NCBI GenBank assembly: GCA_022495995.1
Contig: JAFEMH010002566.1
Coordinates: forward strand, 1 to 64,000
Source: Adenophora triphylla var. japonica
Taxonomy: Eukaryota > Streptophyta > Magnoliopsida > Asterales > Campanulaceae
Reading direction: 5' to 3'
Length of the DNA stretch: 64,000 bases
Part shown: one piece after another, positions 34,627-45,945 of the stretch
Position numbering within the stretch: the stretch's first letter is position 1
Layout: every line of letters begins with the position of its first letter
Made by a program: the position numbers and the translations under genes
Notes under the pieces: model-generated
Told to the model about the DNA's origin: nothing
What the model saw: the letters and a program-made list of their open reading frames with translations, nothing else
Database searches by the model: none

Positions 34627-35717
34627 TAGACTCCCTGCACAACCGTGAAATCATCGACCTCAGGCCTAACGACGAGCTCGAGGAAGTGGTAATCAATTTC
34701 CACTACCCCGAGTAAACTGTTAAGGTCGGGCTGGAAATTCACCCAGAGGGGAGGAGGATCTTGATAGAATTCCTTCGAAAAAATTGTGATGTGTTCGCTT
34801 GGAGAGTGGAGGACATGCAGGGGATCAGCGAGGACGTGATCCTCCATAAAATTAATGATGACCCCACCTTCAAGAATATCCTTCAGAAATCAAGATACTT
34901 CTCTCCGGACAATGAGGTGGCGATCAAAGAAGAGGTGGAAAAGTTGCTTAAGGCGGGGAGAATTAAAGAAATCACCTACCCTAAGTGGCTAGCAAACGTG
35001 GTCATGGTCAAAAAGGCCAATGATAAATGGAGGATGTGCGTTGATTTCATAGATCTCAAAAAAGCATGCCCCAAAGATTGCTTCCCTCTTCCTCGCATAG
35101 ACCGATTGGTAGACTCGATAGTCGGACACAGAGTCCTAAGCTTCATTCATGCATATTTCGGCTATCATCAGATCAAAATGACTCCCGAAGACGTCCCCTC
35201 AGTAGCTTTCATCGCTGCGGGCAAGACGTACTGCTACACAATGATGCCCTTCGGGCTGAAAAACGCAGGAGCCATATACCAAAGAATGGTTAATATTGTC
35301 TTTAAAGACTAATTGGGCAAAAACCTGGAGGCCTACATTGATGACATGGTTATAAAGACAAGAGAAAGCTCCCACGAGCTCAACGTGGAGGAAACTTTCA
35401 AAAACTTGCGCCGCAACAACATGAAATTGAACCCCCTCAAATGTGCATTTGGGGTCAAGGCGGGCAAGTTTCTAGGATTCATGGTCAATCAGCGAGGAAT
35501 TGAAGCTAATCCTGAAAAAATTCAAGCGCTGTTGGACATGAAACCTCCTGCCTGCGTAAAATATGTACAAAAGCTAAATGGGCGCATCACCGCACTAGGC
35601 CGCTTCATCTCGCGATCTGCAAAGAGATGCCTCCCTTTCTTCAAAACTCTAAAAGGGGGAAGAAAGATGACGAATTCGCGTGGAGCGAGGACTGCCGTCA
35701 AGCTTTTGAAGAATTGA
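34627..35717 (+). pseudogene. E4 reverse transcriptase
   Basis: Motifs in order: NCDVFAWRVEDMQGI, EIHxP-type entry damaged, ANVVMVKKANDKWRMCVDF, KKACPKDCFPLPRID, FIHAYFGYHQIKM, MPFGLKNAGAIYQRMVN, then a TAA at 35310 followed in frame by LEAYIDDMVIKTRESS with the catalytic YIDD and LNPLKCAFGVKAGKFLGF. The stop lies between the finger and palm segments, so a full enzyme cannot be made without readthrough. Confidence 0.9.
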
Positions 35718-35755
35718 AGAGTTACCTCAGGTAGCCCCCTCTACTCAGCAGCCCG

Positions 35756-36121
35756 GTGCCCGGGGAAGAGCTTTTTCTGTTTTTAGCAGTTACTGATCTG
35801 GCGGTAGCTACTGTTCTTGTAAGGGAGGAAAATAACTCCCAAAAACCAGTTTATTATGTATCTAAGGCACTGTCCGCCGTAGAAGGGCGTTATCTAAATA
35901 TAGAAAAATTAGCTTACGCCTTGCTTGTATCAGCTCGAAAATTAAGAGCTTACTTTTCTGCATATCCTATAAATGTACTCACTGAGGCCCCGCTTAGAAA
36001 AGTTTTACACAAATCAAAGTCCTCGGGGAGAATGGTAGCTTGGTCTATAGAGCTCACTGAGTTCCAGATCACCTACTCTCCGAGAAGGACAATCAAAGCA
36101 CAGGCCTTAGCTGATTTGTAG
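35756..36121 (+). pseudogene. E4 first RNase H domain
   Basis: FLAVTDLAVATVLVREE, KPVYYVSKALSAVEGRY, EKLAYALLVSARKLRAYF and MVAWSIELTEFQI follow the usual Ty3/gypsy RNase H order. The frame ends in a TAG where the family has ADF/ADLxAE. The usual first catalytic Asp seems to be within AVTDLAV. Confidence 0.85.
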
Positions 36122-36240
36122 CAGATTCGTCATTTAAGCTAGCGGACAGCGACCTGGGAAAGAGGAAGCGAACAGAGTAAGAAGAGGCCCAAGATAGCTC
36201 AAACACAGAGATTGTACAGCCCAAACAGCGTCCAGAAGAA

Positions 36241-36768
36241 GTGTGGACTTTATTCGTGGACGGCTCTGCGAGCAAGTTAATGAGTGGAGCGGGCATACTC
36301 TTGATCGCACCTTGTGGGGAGAAATTCAAAAGAGCCTTGAGATTCAAGTTCGAAGCATCGAACAATCAGGCTGAGTATGAAGCGATTATAGCAGGCATTG
36401 AAGTGTCCAGAGACTTGGGAGTTCAGAATATTGAGATAAATAGCGACTCTCAGCTCATAGTAAATCAAATTAAGGGGGAGTATGACACGATCAACCCAGT
36501 ACTAACTCAGTACTGCGGACTAGCCAAAACCCTTCTCAAAAATTTCACATACTATGAGCTGAACCAAGTTATGAGGGAGGACAACACAGAAGCTGACCTC
36601 CTCTCCAGAATAACCGATCAAGAGGTCATGGACTTAGATACGGACTGCCAGATAGAATTCACAGAAAGACCTGCTATAGATCGAATTCAGATAAGTAATA
36701 TTGGAGATCAAGAAAGGGATTGGATAGATGAAATCAGGGATTACATCGAGAAGCAAACCCTCCCCTAA
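36241..36768 (+). pseudogene. E4 second (archaeal-type) RNase H
   Basis: WTLFVDGSASKLMSGAGILL supplies the first Asp, NNQAEYEAIIAGIEV the Glu, EINSDSQLIVNQIKGEY the second Asp, and REDNTEADLLSR a further acidic segment. This extra RNase H after pol RNase H identifies the Tat lineage. It ends at a TAA where GAA or GAT would continue into integrase. Confidence 0.9.
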
Positions 36769-36798
36769 GATCAAGCAAAGGCTAGAACCATCAAAAAG

Positions 36799-37953
36799 GT
36801 GTCCGCAAAATGCCTCATCCTAGACGGAGTATTATTTCGAAGATCATTCACCAAGCCTTTGTTAAGATGCGTCAAAACTCACATGGTCACCAATTTACTC
36901 TATGAGGTCCATGAAGGAGTTTGTGGCGGACATCCTGGTGCTCGCACTCTCTCGGACAAAATTAAATTCCAAGGATTTTATTGGCCGACGATGAGGAGAG
37001 ATGCAGAAGAGTACGTAAGAAAATGTGACAAATGCCAACGGTTTGCGGACATTTCTAGACTACCATCAACAGAGCAGACTTTGGTTGTACCATTGTGGCC
37101 GTTTGATACGTGGGGGATTGATCTAATTGGACCGTTCCCAACTGCCCGAGGAGGTATTAAGTACGCTGTGGTGGCTGTGGATTATTTTACAAAGTGGACT
37201 GAAGCAAAGGCCTTAGCCACTATCTCTGAGGAGAATGTTATAAATTTTGTTCACGATCACATCTGGTGTAGATTTGGGGTTCCACGAGCAATAGTCTCGG
37301 GCAATGGTACTCAGTTCTCTACAAAATTCACAGCCGAATGTGAGAGAATGAGAGTACAACATCGCCAGTCCGCAGTTGGTTATCCCCAAGGGAACGTCCA
37401 AGCTGAGGCCGCAAACAAATTAGTCATGTCCGCCCTAAAGAAAAATTTGGAAGGACGAGGAGGCTAATGGCTGGACGAGCTCCAGACCGCGTTATGGGTT
37501 GTCCGCACAACGATCAGAAATTCAACAGGAGAAACTCCTTTCTCACTCACGTATGGGCCAGAGGCAATGGCTCCTGTGGAGGTAGCCCTACCCTCGTACA
37601 GAGTCACATACTTCGAAGAGTCTTATAACGAGGCAAACAGAAGGTATGACCTGGACGATCTCGAAGAAAAGAGAATGCGAGCAAGCGAAAAAATGGTGAA
37701 TTACAAGCAAAAAGCGAAGAAGCATCATGATAGGAGAGTGAATAAGAGAAGTTTTTCGGTTGGAGATTGGGTACTCAGAAACGTTGAGGTACAAGGGACC
37801 CAAGCTGGGTTCCATAAACTCTCTGCGAAGTGGGAAGGTCCGTATGAGGTTACTCAAATAATCAAAGAGGGTACCTACAGATTGCAGACAAAGGAAGGAA
37901 AAGACCTCAAGAACGATTGGAATAGCGATCACCTTAGAAAGTATTTCTTTTAA
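36799..37953 (+). pseudogene. E4 integrase, catalytic Asp changed to Gly
   Basis: Zinc-binding HEGVCGGHPGARTL and CDKCQRFADISRLP, core FDTWGIDLIGPFPTARGG (first Asp), then AIVSGNGTQFSTKF where the second catalytic Asp is replaced by Gly (GGC), and YPQGNVQAEAANK (Glu). A TAA at 37465 splits the core from the C-terminal part, which resumes WLDELQTALW and ends SVGDWVLRNV, KLSAKWEGPYEVTQI and a stop at 37953. The enzyme is dead on two counts. Confidence 0.9.
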
Positions 37954-38988
37954 AATCTTTGTAAGATATAAGGTTGATAGAAGCAAGGAATGCATGAATA
38001 TCAAGGCCATTTTTATTTCCAAACTATTGTATGAATTGTTGTAGAAACATTCCCACCAACCTCAAAAGCTAAAGTGGATGCCCGCAAGCGGGTGCCAGTG
38101 GGTAAAAGGGCCAACATATGAGCTCCTACCCGCTGATGCGCAAAGATCCATTAAGATCGCACGCCTATAAGTGTACAAAGGCCATTAAGCCCGTATTCGA
38201 TCACGGACAAGAATCTTTGTCCTGTCCGCGTGAACCACCATAAATAAGTGGATATAGATGCAAGTGGGACAAAGGCCAAAGTTCGGACCCACTAAATGCG
38301 CGTAGGCCTTAGTTGGTTGTTTATCGCACACCTGTATGTACAAAGGCCAACGTATGAGCCCGTTACATGATCGCCACCAGACTCCAAAGAGTCAAACCGC
38401 GTGAACCACCAATAGTGGATACAGATGCCGGTAGGTTCAAGGGCCAATATCCCCTACTTACTGTTGCGTGGACTATTGCCTCACGGCCACAATCTGCTTG
38501 CCCAATAAAAGAAGCTTGCCTTGGCTCTTTTAAAATTACACCACGGATTTAAAAAATCTAAATAAGTGTAAGTGGAAGGGAGTGATCAAAGAAGTTTTAA
38601 AAGCCAAATAGACAAAATGAGGTCAAGACCTCAGAAATGTCCAAAGCCATAACAAACGCGATCATAGAGAAAAAGGGACGACTCTCACAAAAAACTCAAA
38701 GCAGTTTTGAATAAAGAGTTATTTTAACTCATAAACGCGGTCAGAAGGTCTACCATGCCCATAAACCGCGGCATTGAGTCAAAACTAACTGCTCCAAGTC
38801 GTACGCTGAAAAAAGAAAAAGCAGAGCAGGAATACAAGCTTGTGAAAAGCATTGATATAAGTATCAAAGTATTCAACTGATTGCCAAAAATTGAAACAGC
38901 CTAAAAATACGAGCAACTGAGGAAAATACTTCTTATAAATGGATGAAAACGATTACAAGGTCCTACAAATCTAAATTTTAACCTCCGC
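37954..38988. repeat. E4 spacer with imperfect ~230-bp direct repeat
   Basis: Text with GTACAAAGGCCA, AGCCCGT, CGCGTGAACCACC, GTGGATA(T)AGATGC and a GGCCA tail occurs twice between 38150 and 38440, with a partial third copy at 38040-38120. No gene is seen. It separates the converging integrase and antisense gene. Confidence 0.65.
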
Positions 38989-41900
38989 CTAAGCCAAAGG
39001 GACTAATGCATGCCCGGGCAGGCAAAGAGCATCAGTGGAGATCAATGAGCCTATTAAGGCCAACTGCTCCGCTGAGAACTTGCCAGTGGCAGTAAAGTTC
39101 CGTAGCTGAGTTTGGCAGGCAATCTTATACTGCGCAGAGGCCTCAGCAGAAATCTCATCCTGATACTCCTCATACTTCTTAAATTCATCAATCGCCTCCT
39201 TGCGGGCAGCGAGCAGTATGGTCTCCCTCTCCAGCTCAAACTTCCTCAAGGGTAGCAACTGCTCGGAGAGTTCGTCAGCCTTAGCCTCCAAGATCGAGAC
39301 TTGCTTCTTGGAAGCCTCTAGCTTATCCAACATCTCTGTATTCCTCTTCTCCAGCTCAGCCTTATGCCCGCGGAGCTCATCCCGCTGCCCCTTGTCCTTA
39401 TCCAAATCCTTCTCAACCACAGTCAGCCGATTTGTGAAGCCCTTCAAATCCGCTTCCTTCTCAACAAGGGAGTCAGACAGGGTCTTCACCTTCTCCTCAG
39501 CCTTGTTCAGCTCCCGACACTTGTCCGCCAGAATCCTAGTCTGTTCGGAGAGGTCAGCAGCCTGCTCATCTGAGATTTCTCTCAGCCGCATTATTCTATT
39601 GCCCGCCTGCATAAGAAAGGATCAGCGATCGCGATACTAGTTGAGAGGCCAAAGTGGAAGTTTAAAAAGAGGACATGTCTTACCTCAGTAAAGGCAAGGC
39701 CAATATCCCCCATCAGGGCAGCAGCATTCTCTTTGACTGCTACATTCTTGTAGAAGTCAGGAGAGTAGAGCCGGTTCAGGAGACCAAGCCCTATAACGGA
39801 TTGATGGGGCCCGCGGGCTTAGAGATCTACCCCTTTGATTGCGGGCACATCATCCAGCGTCTTCTTCAACGCCCATGATTGGTCGCGGGTGCTGAGAGGC
39901 GCAAGAGGGTAGGAGATGGAACAGATAGTTCTCCCCCTGGTTAAAGTGGGGGCTAGGACAGTGAAAGTGGAAGCTTGGGCATGTGTGACATCCCCTTTAT
40001 GAGTTTTCTACGCCCTCTCTTTGGCCGCAGTATCCGCGTCGGAAGCAGACCGCTTCCTGGACTGTTCCATTTGACCGGTGTGTCTGGAAGATATGGTACG
40101 ACCAGCAAGACTGGAGCTGCGGGCAGAGGAAGCAGGTGGTGGAACCATGGGTGGGGGAGGCAAGTCCTTGTTGGTAGCTCCCTTCACTCCGGTCAAAGTG
40201 GCACCGGAGGATCTATTAGAAACGGGCAGAGATACGCCCTTCCCAGCAACTCCGCCCAAGGCCGCTTTATCATTCGCTTCCTGGCGTAATTTATGGGCCT
40301 TCAGTTCGTTAGGAGTAAGCCTGGCCATATTACAAGTTCTCTGCGGGATCTGCTCTGAAAGAAAAAAGAGTAGGTTAAAATACAGTCCCATAAATCAGAA
40401 AGCAATAAAAAGCAGTTTGGGCAGAATAGAGACCGATCCATTCCAGAGCCTCGCATTCCGTGCCCATCATGCAAGTTTTGCAATCGGCCTCAAAGTCGAA
40501 AAACTCATGCACCCTCCAATCAGGGTCACGGAGCTGGGGCTCTATTTCTACCCTAGGGGCATAGAAACCTCCCTCCCTTCGAGGGGCCACCCCTGAGTAG
40601 AATCAATAAGGGCTCGCTATCCATGATCGCGCTCACATCAAATAGAGGCTGCACTCCCTCGGTTATGTACTTGGCCAAGTAAGTCTCCAGGGCAACTTGT
40701 AGGGCCTCGAACAGAGCTAGACTAGGGTAGGAGCCAGCGGACACCCTAACTGAAACAGGGATGTTAGGTTTTGAAAAGGACCACCCGAACCTAGACTCTA
40801 TGACCAGAACGCTCTTCTGGTTCCATTGGTCAAACTTATTGGTGGGAGCAGAAAAGGTCCGGGCAGATTTTTTCTTCGCTTTCAGCCCCAAGTTGCCATT
40901 GGTTATTTGATTCTGATAGTAGGCATAAAGCCCGAAAAGGGAGGGTTCGTAGCCCAAAACCCTGCAGACAGCTATAAAAGAGACCAAGGCTCTGATGGCA
41001 TTAGGGGTCAGGTGCATAGGGAGACACCGGTTGAAGTTGAGAAATTCATTGATAAAAGGGTCAAGGGGAAGTCTCAGTCCATTCTCGAACTGAGCCCCGT
41101 AGAAAACGTAGGCCCTATTGTCCTCACGGACATCAGCTACCGTCTCCGTTCTCAGTCTTTTCTTCTTTTTCTCCACTTCCTGAAGAGGATGGACGCAAAA
41201 TTGTTTGGGGTCAACATTGTAAGTGGTATATATTTCAGACTCCCAGTCAATAGGGGCCACCTCCTTACCTTTTCTCTTCCGTTCGCGGCCAGGCTTGGCC
41301 CCAGCATCATGACTTTTACCGGGAGCAGGGACCTCCTCCTCAGAATCCTCCCCGAAGGCATCAACGATCCTCGTAGCCTTCTGGGACGTGCCCGTTGCCA
41401 TGCGGTCTACCTCCTCGCGGGTATCTTCCGTCGTCTCCGTGCTTTGAGAGCGAAAGAGACTGGAAGAGGACCCCCTTGAGGGCTCCACCTCTGCCTTGTC
41501 CTCCTCGACTCCGGCCACCTCCATCTCATCACCGTCATCATCAATACTACCCAGGTCCACTATGGGCACATCAGGGGCCTCGGTCTGGACTTCGGGGAAA
41601 ATGATGTTCAAAGGCTCCACGTCTAAGGGGTTACTCCAATCCTCTGTGACCATGCAGGGATCCTTGTTCATTTGGGTGGGATCCATCAGTGCAACTTTCT
41701 CCCAGTCAGTTATCACACTAGGGTTATGAATCGCTCTCCTCACCAGTTCTATGGCGTTCAAAGCCGAGTCTCTCTCTCGGGGAAACCTGCACAAAACCCC
41801 CATCACAAAATTTCTTAATCTATTTGTGTCCCCCAACACCTCTACATCACCGTTCACAAGCAATTTCTCCTTGGCCTCCCACAACCGGGGTGGGACGAAA

Positions 41901-42079
41901 GGCCCCCACCGATATTTCTCACAGAAATACTGGAAGCACTCCATAGATAGCCTAAGCCAGGCAAAGGCCACCTTCCTATATATCCCTCCTGACTGTTTAC
42001 AATCAGCAAAGAGATCTGGAGTGGTTCCATCTCCTAACTCAACCGAACGGACTGGACCAAACTGAGAAGTCGTCATCAA
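38989..42079 (-). pseudogene. E4 antisense gene (Transposase_28-like, spliced)
   Basis: Exon 1 starts at 42079 (MMTTSQFGPVRSVELG). After an acidic Ser-rich linker and a KRKGKE basic patch come AYVFYGAQFENGLRLPLDPF, NEFLNFNRCLPMHLTPN and RALVSFIAVCRVLGYEPSLF, which fit the Pfam family named putative gypsy-type transposon (Transposase_28). Exon 1 runs to about 40420 with a +1 shift near 40590. Exon 2 (40354-39684) starts after TTTCTTTCAG and ends at a GTAAGA donor. Exon 3 (39606-38989, acceptor TATGCAG) is a long coiled coil (ELNKAEEKVKTLSDSLVEKE). The shift is shared by the second copy, so it predates the duplication or has an explanation I cannot see. Function unknown. Confidence 0.7.
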
Positions 42080-42257
42080 GTCCCAAAATAGCAGAAAGAG
42101 ATGAAGAAGAAGAAATTAAAGACAAATTTACCTACGAATTAAGACGGGGAGCAAGGAAGCGACAAGTAAACAAGCAAAAACAGCAATTTCCCTCTCTCGT
42201 AAATGGCAGTATAAGAGCTTGAAGGCGTAAAAAGGCAAAAGGACGGAAGGGTTTTAT

Positions 42258-42293
42258 GTTTATAAGGCTTACCAATACGGGTTAACCCGTATT
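42258..42293 (-). promoter_or_regulatory. E4 antisense-gene promoter: TATA box and 20-bp palindrome
   Basis: AATACGGGTTAACCCGTATT at 42274-42293 is a perfect palindrome. On the minus strand it is followed after 9 bp by TATAAAC (42264-42258), and the gene starts at 42079. The second copy has the same layout at 44497-44516 (one mismatch) with TATAAATAC at 44487-44479. Confidence 0.75.
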
Positions 42294-42639
42294 AGTTAGC
42301 CCACAAAACCGTTCCCCTCGGGTCTCGAACCGGCGCCAACGTTGGATTTTCGAAATTTCAGCGGTTTGCATTTATTGCGTCTCTCGAATGGTTGACACGT
42401 ACCCTCCGTACCTGTCACGCGCTGTCTCTTCACCTACCATGGGGCCCACCAGTTAATCGGGAGGCAGAGCCATAAAGCTTCTACAAGCTTCCTCACGTGC
42501 CTCTCACATGTGCCTATTTGCACGGGAGGCAGAGCAAAACCAGCGAAAAACGCCAACACTGGTGCCCCCCTAAAGCGCGATCTGATGAAGCCGAGCTTAA
42601 CTAGTAGCTCCTCGCTCAGACCATAAATAATCATTCAGT

Positions 42640-44302
42640 TTGGGCAGAATAGAGACCGATCCATTCCAGAGGCTCGCATTCCGCACCCATCATGCAAGTT
42701 TTGCAATCGACCTCAAAGTCGAAAAACTCATGCACCCTCCAATCAGGGTCACGGAGCTGGGGCTCTATTTCTACCCTAGGGGCATAGAAACCTCCCTCCC
42801 TTCGAGGGGCCACCCCTGAGTAGAATCAATAAGGGCTCGCTATCCATGATCGCGCTCACATCAAACAGAGGCTGCACTCCCTCGGTTATGTACTTGGCCA
42901 AGTAAGTCTCCAGGGCAACTTGTAGGGCCACAGACAGAGCTGGACTAGGGTAGGAGCCAGCAGACACCCTAACCGAAACAGGGATGTTAGGTTTTGAAAA
43001 GGACCACCCGAACCTAGACTCTATGACCAGAACGTTCTTCTGGTTCCATTGGTCAAACTTATTGGTGGGAGCAGAAAAGGTCCGGGCAGAGTTGTTCTTC
43101 GCTTTCAGCTCCAAGTTGCCATTGGTTATTTGATTCTGATAGTAGGCATAAAGCCCGAAAAGGGAGGGTTCGTAGCCCAAAACCCTGCAGACAGCTATAA
43201 AAGAGACCAAGGCTCTAATGGCATTAGGGGTCAGGTGCATAGGGAGACATCGGTTGAAGTTGAGAAATTCATTGATAAAAGGGTCAAGGGGAAGTCTCAG
43301 TCCATTCTCGAACTGAGCCCCGTAGAAAATGTAGGCCCTATTGTCCTCACGGACATCAGCTACCGTCTCCGGTCTCAGTCTTTTCTTCTTTTTCTCCACT
43401 TCCTGAAGAGGACGGACGCGAAATTGTTTGGGGTCAACATTGTAAGTGGTATATATTTCAGACTCCCAGTCATTAGGGGCCACCTCCTTACCTTTCCTCT
43501 TCCGTTCGCCGCCAGGCTTGGCCCCAGCAGCATGACTTTTGCCGCGAGCAGGGACCTCCACATCAGAATCCTCCCCGAAGGCATCAACGATCCTCGTAGC
43601 CTTCCGGGACATGCCCGTTGCCATGCGGTCTACCTCCTCGCGGGTATCTTTTGTCGTCTCCGTGCTTTGAGAGCCAAAGATACTAGAAGAGGACCCCTTT
43701 GAGGGCTCCACCTCTGCCTTGTCCTCCTCGACTCCGGCCACCTCCATCTCATCACCGTCATCATCACTACTACCCAAGTCCACTACGGGCACATCAGGGG
43801 CCTCGGTCTGTACTTCGGGGAAAATGGTGTTCAAAGGCTCCCCGTCTAAGGGGTTACTCCAATCCTATGTGGCCATGCAGGGATCCTTGTTCATTTGGGT
43901 GGGATCCATCAGTGCAACTTTCTCCCAGTCGGTTATCACACTAGGGTTATGAATCGCTCTCCTCACCAGTTCTACGGCGTTCAAAGCCGAGTCTCTCTCT
44001 CGGGGAAACCTGCACAGAACCCCCATCACAAAATTTCTTAATCTATTGGTGTCCCCCAACACCTCTACATCACCGTTCACAAGCAATTTCTCCTTAGCCT
44101 CCCACAACCGGGGTGGGACAAAAGGCCCCCACCGATATTTCTCACAGAAATACTGGAAGAACTCCATAGATAGCCTAAGCCAGGCAAAGGCCACCTTCCT
44201 ATATATCCCTCCTGACTGTTTACAATCAGCAAAGAGATCTGGAGTGGTTCCATCTCCTAACTCAACCGGACGGACTGGACCAAACTGACGGGTCGTCTTC
44301 AA
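42640..44302 (-). pseudogene. Second copy of the E4 antisense exon 1
   Basis: Starts at 44302 (MKTTRQFGPVRPVELG) and is interrupted by a TAG at 43865 right after NKDPCMAT; it then continues in frame to 42776 with the same domain text as copy 1 and the same shift near 42813. The stop makes this copy broken while copy 1 remains open through this point. Confidence 0.8.
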
Positions 44303-44879
44303 GTCCCAAAATAGCAGAAAGAGATGAAGAAGAAGAAATTATAGACAAAGTTACCTACGAATTAAGACGGGGAGCAAGGAAGCGACAAGCAAACAAGCAA
44401 AAACAGCAATTTATCTCTCTCGCAAATGGCAGTATAAGAGCTTGAAGGCGTAAAAAGGCAAAAGGGCGAAAGGGTTTTGTATTTATAAGGCTTACCAATA
44501 CGGGTTAACCCGTACTAATTATCCCACAAAACCGTTCCCTTCGGGTCTCGAACCGACGCCAATGTTGGATTTTCAAAATTTGAGCGGTTAGCATTTATTG
44601 CGCCTCTCGGATGGCTGACACGTACCCTCCGTACCTATCACGCGCTGTCTCTTCACCTACCATGGGGCCCACCAGTTAATTGGGAGGCAGATCCATAAAG
44701 CTTCTACAAGCTTCCTCACGTGCCTCTCACATGTGCCTATTTGCACGGGAGGCAGAGCAAAAACCAGCGAAAAACGCCAACACTGGTGCCCCCCTAAAGC
44801 GCGATCTGACGAAGCCGAGCTTAACTAGTAGCTCCTTGCTCAGACCATAAATAATCATTCACTTGGAGCTAGGGGCCAC

Positions 44880-45736
44880 TGATGAGCCCGGACCAGCTAG
44901 ATCGGGCCCAAGCTCAGTCTGGTCCAAAGGCCCAGTATGACGTGGCATCCCCTAGACCGCCAGAGTCAAGACCGCAGACAGATAGACCCTCGAGGTCAAG
45001 ACCGCGTTCATCTCATCCCATCCCAGTCAAGACCAAAGGGATCCCGATCGTCAGCCTGGTGACCGCGGGAGTTGTGATCGTCCCATCCGTGCCCGCGTCA
45101 AATATCATTGACCGCGCCCAAGATGTTTAGTGTGGTCTCATATCAGACTCCTGGTTATCTCACCAGACTCCCGGTTAATACCAAAGCTTATTGAGAAAGC
45201 TACTTACTCGCTTTTCCAGGCCACTAGCCGGCTTATTTCCATCGCATTGAATGCATGGCTCAGGCGCCTACTATTTCATTTAATACGTCGTGCTATATAC
45301 ACGGCTCCTGTCCACATCAACGACATCCCCTCTGACAGTGAATCTTCCTTCCCTGACAGAGCCAATCCTATGCGGACACGTGTATCTGGTCAAAGACTAA
45401 GATGCCCCTTAGGGCTGACCTCATGGCTTACGTCAGCGAGCAGCTCTCCATTGCCTATAAATAGAAGACCTTTGTCCCCTTGGACAAGGTAAGTGCAAAA
45501 TCTATATTGTAATCCATATTGCTCAAACCCTAAACACATACACACACTCAAGATATTCAAAGTCTTATTCTCTCAGTAATCTTACTCTCGCACCCGAGGG
45601 CCTGAGTTGGAGTAACATCCAACTTTGACCTTAACGGTGCTTCATTTCTGTGTTGTGATCATAGGTACCGCACCAAACAAATATCCTGCCAGATATTCTA
45701 CGAATCGCTCTGACCCCGAAAGCCCAGGCGCTATCA
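44880..45736 (+). repeat. E4 3' LTR (857 bp)
   Basis: Starts TGATGAGCCCGG after the polypurine-like GGAGCTAGGGGCCAC and ends GGCGCTATCA at the GTATT duplication. It keeps the 79 bp missing from the 5' LTR, including another GACCGCGCCC word. The TATA box is near 45457. Confidence 0.9.
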
Positions 45737-45741
45737 GTATT

Positions 45742-45899
45742 CATAATATGGTATATATACAAGAGTTGCTTGGAGATTAAGCAAGAGAATCCTAGCCATA
45801 TTCGACTTTAAACAATTAGAAAACTAAATACAATTAGGAAACTAAAGAATAAGGAATCTAGATATACAAAATAACTAGGAGATATCTAATTCCTAAACA
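45742..45899 (-). repeat. E5 3' LTR, right part (left part at 31188-31243)
   Basis: Joined to 31188-31243 it makes 214 bp matching the right E5 LTR, with start TGTAAGAGAATAGAGG and end CCTAAACA on the plus strand. E4 inserted between. Adjacent TGCCCCCGCAAGA is the complement of the copia polypurine tract. Confidence 0.9.
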
Positions 45900-45945
45900 T
45901 GCCCCCGCAAGATGGACGATCGTTGAGTGAGACCAATCTTGACCA

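Larger units (their letters stand above)
40420..44858. repeat. Tandem duplication (2 x ~2.22 kb) of the E4 antisense gene 5' part
   Basis: Copy 1 is 40420-42637 and copy 2 42638-44858. Both start GTTTGGGCAGAATAGAG and end ATAAATAATCATTCA, and they differ only by scattered substitutions. The unit holds the promoter and exon 1. Only copy 1 is joined to exons 2 and 3; copy 2 would read into the promoter of copy 1. Confidence 0.9.
31244..45736 (+). mobile_element. E4: Tat-lineage Ty3/gypsy element with antisense Transposase_28-like gene
   Basis: This 14.5-kb element starts TGATGAGCCC, ends GCGCTATCA and is flanked by GTATT at 31239-31243 and 45737-45741. Order: 5' LTR, gag, protease, RT, RNase H, second RNase H, integrase, repeats, an antisense gene (duplicated), polypurine tract, 3' LTR. 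The LTRs are nearly identical apart from one 79-bp indel, so it is the youngest large element here. Multiple stops make it non-autonomous. Confidence 0.92.

Noticed and set aside
41000..41480. Plus-strand 217-codon frames at 40826-41479 and 43049-43702
   Set aside because: Shadows of the minus-strand Transposase_28-like gene; the duplicated region makes them appear twice.
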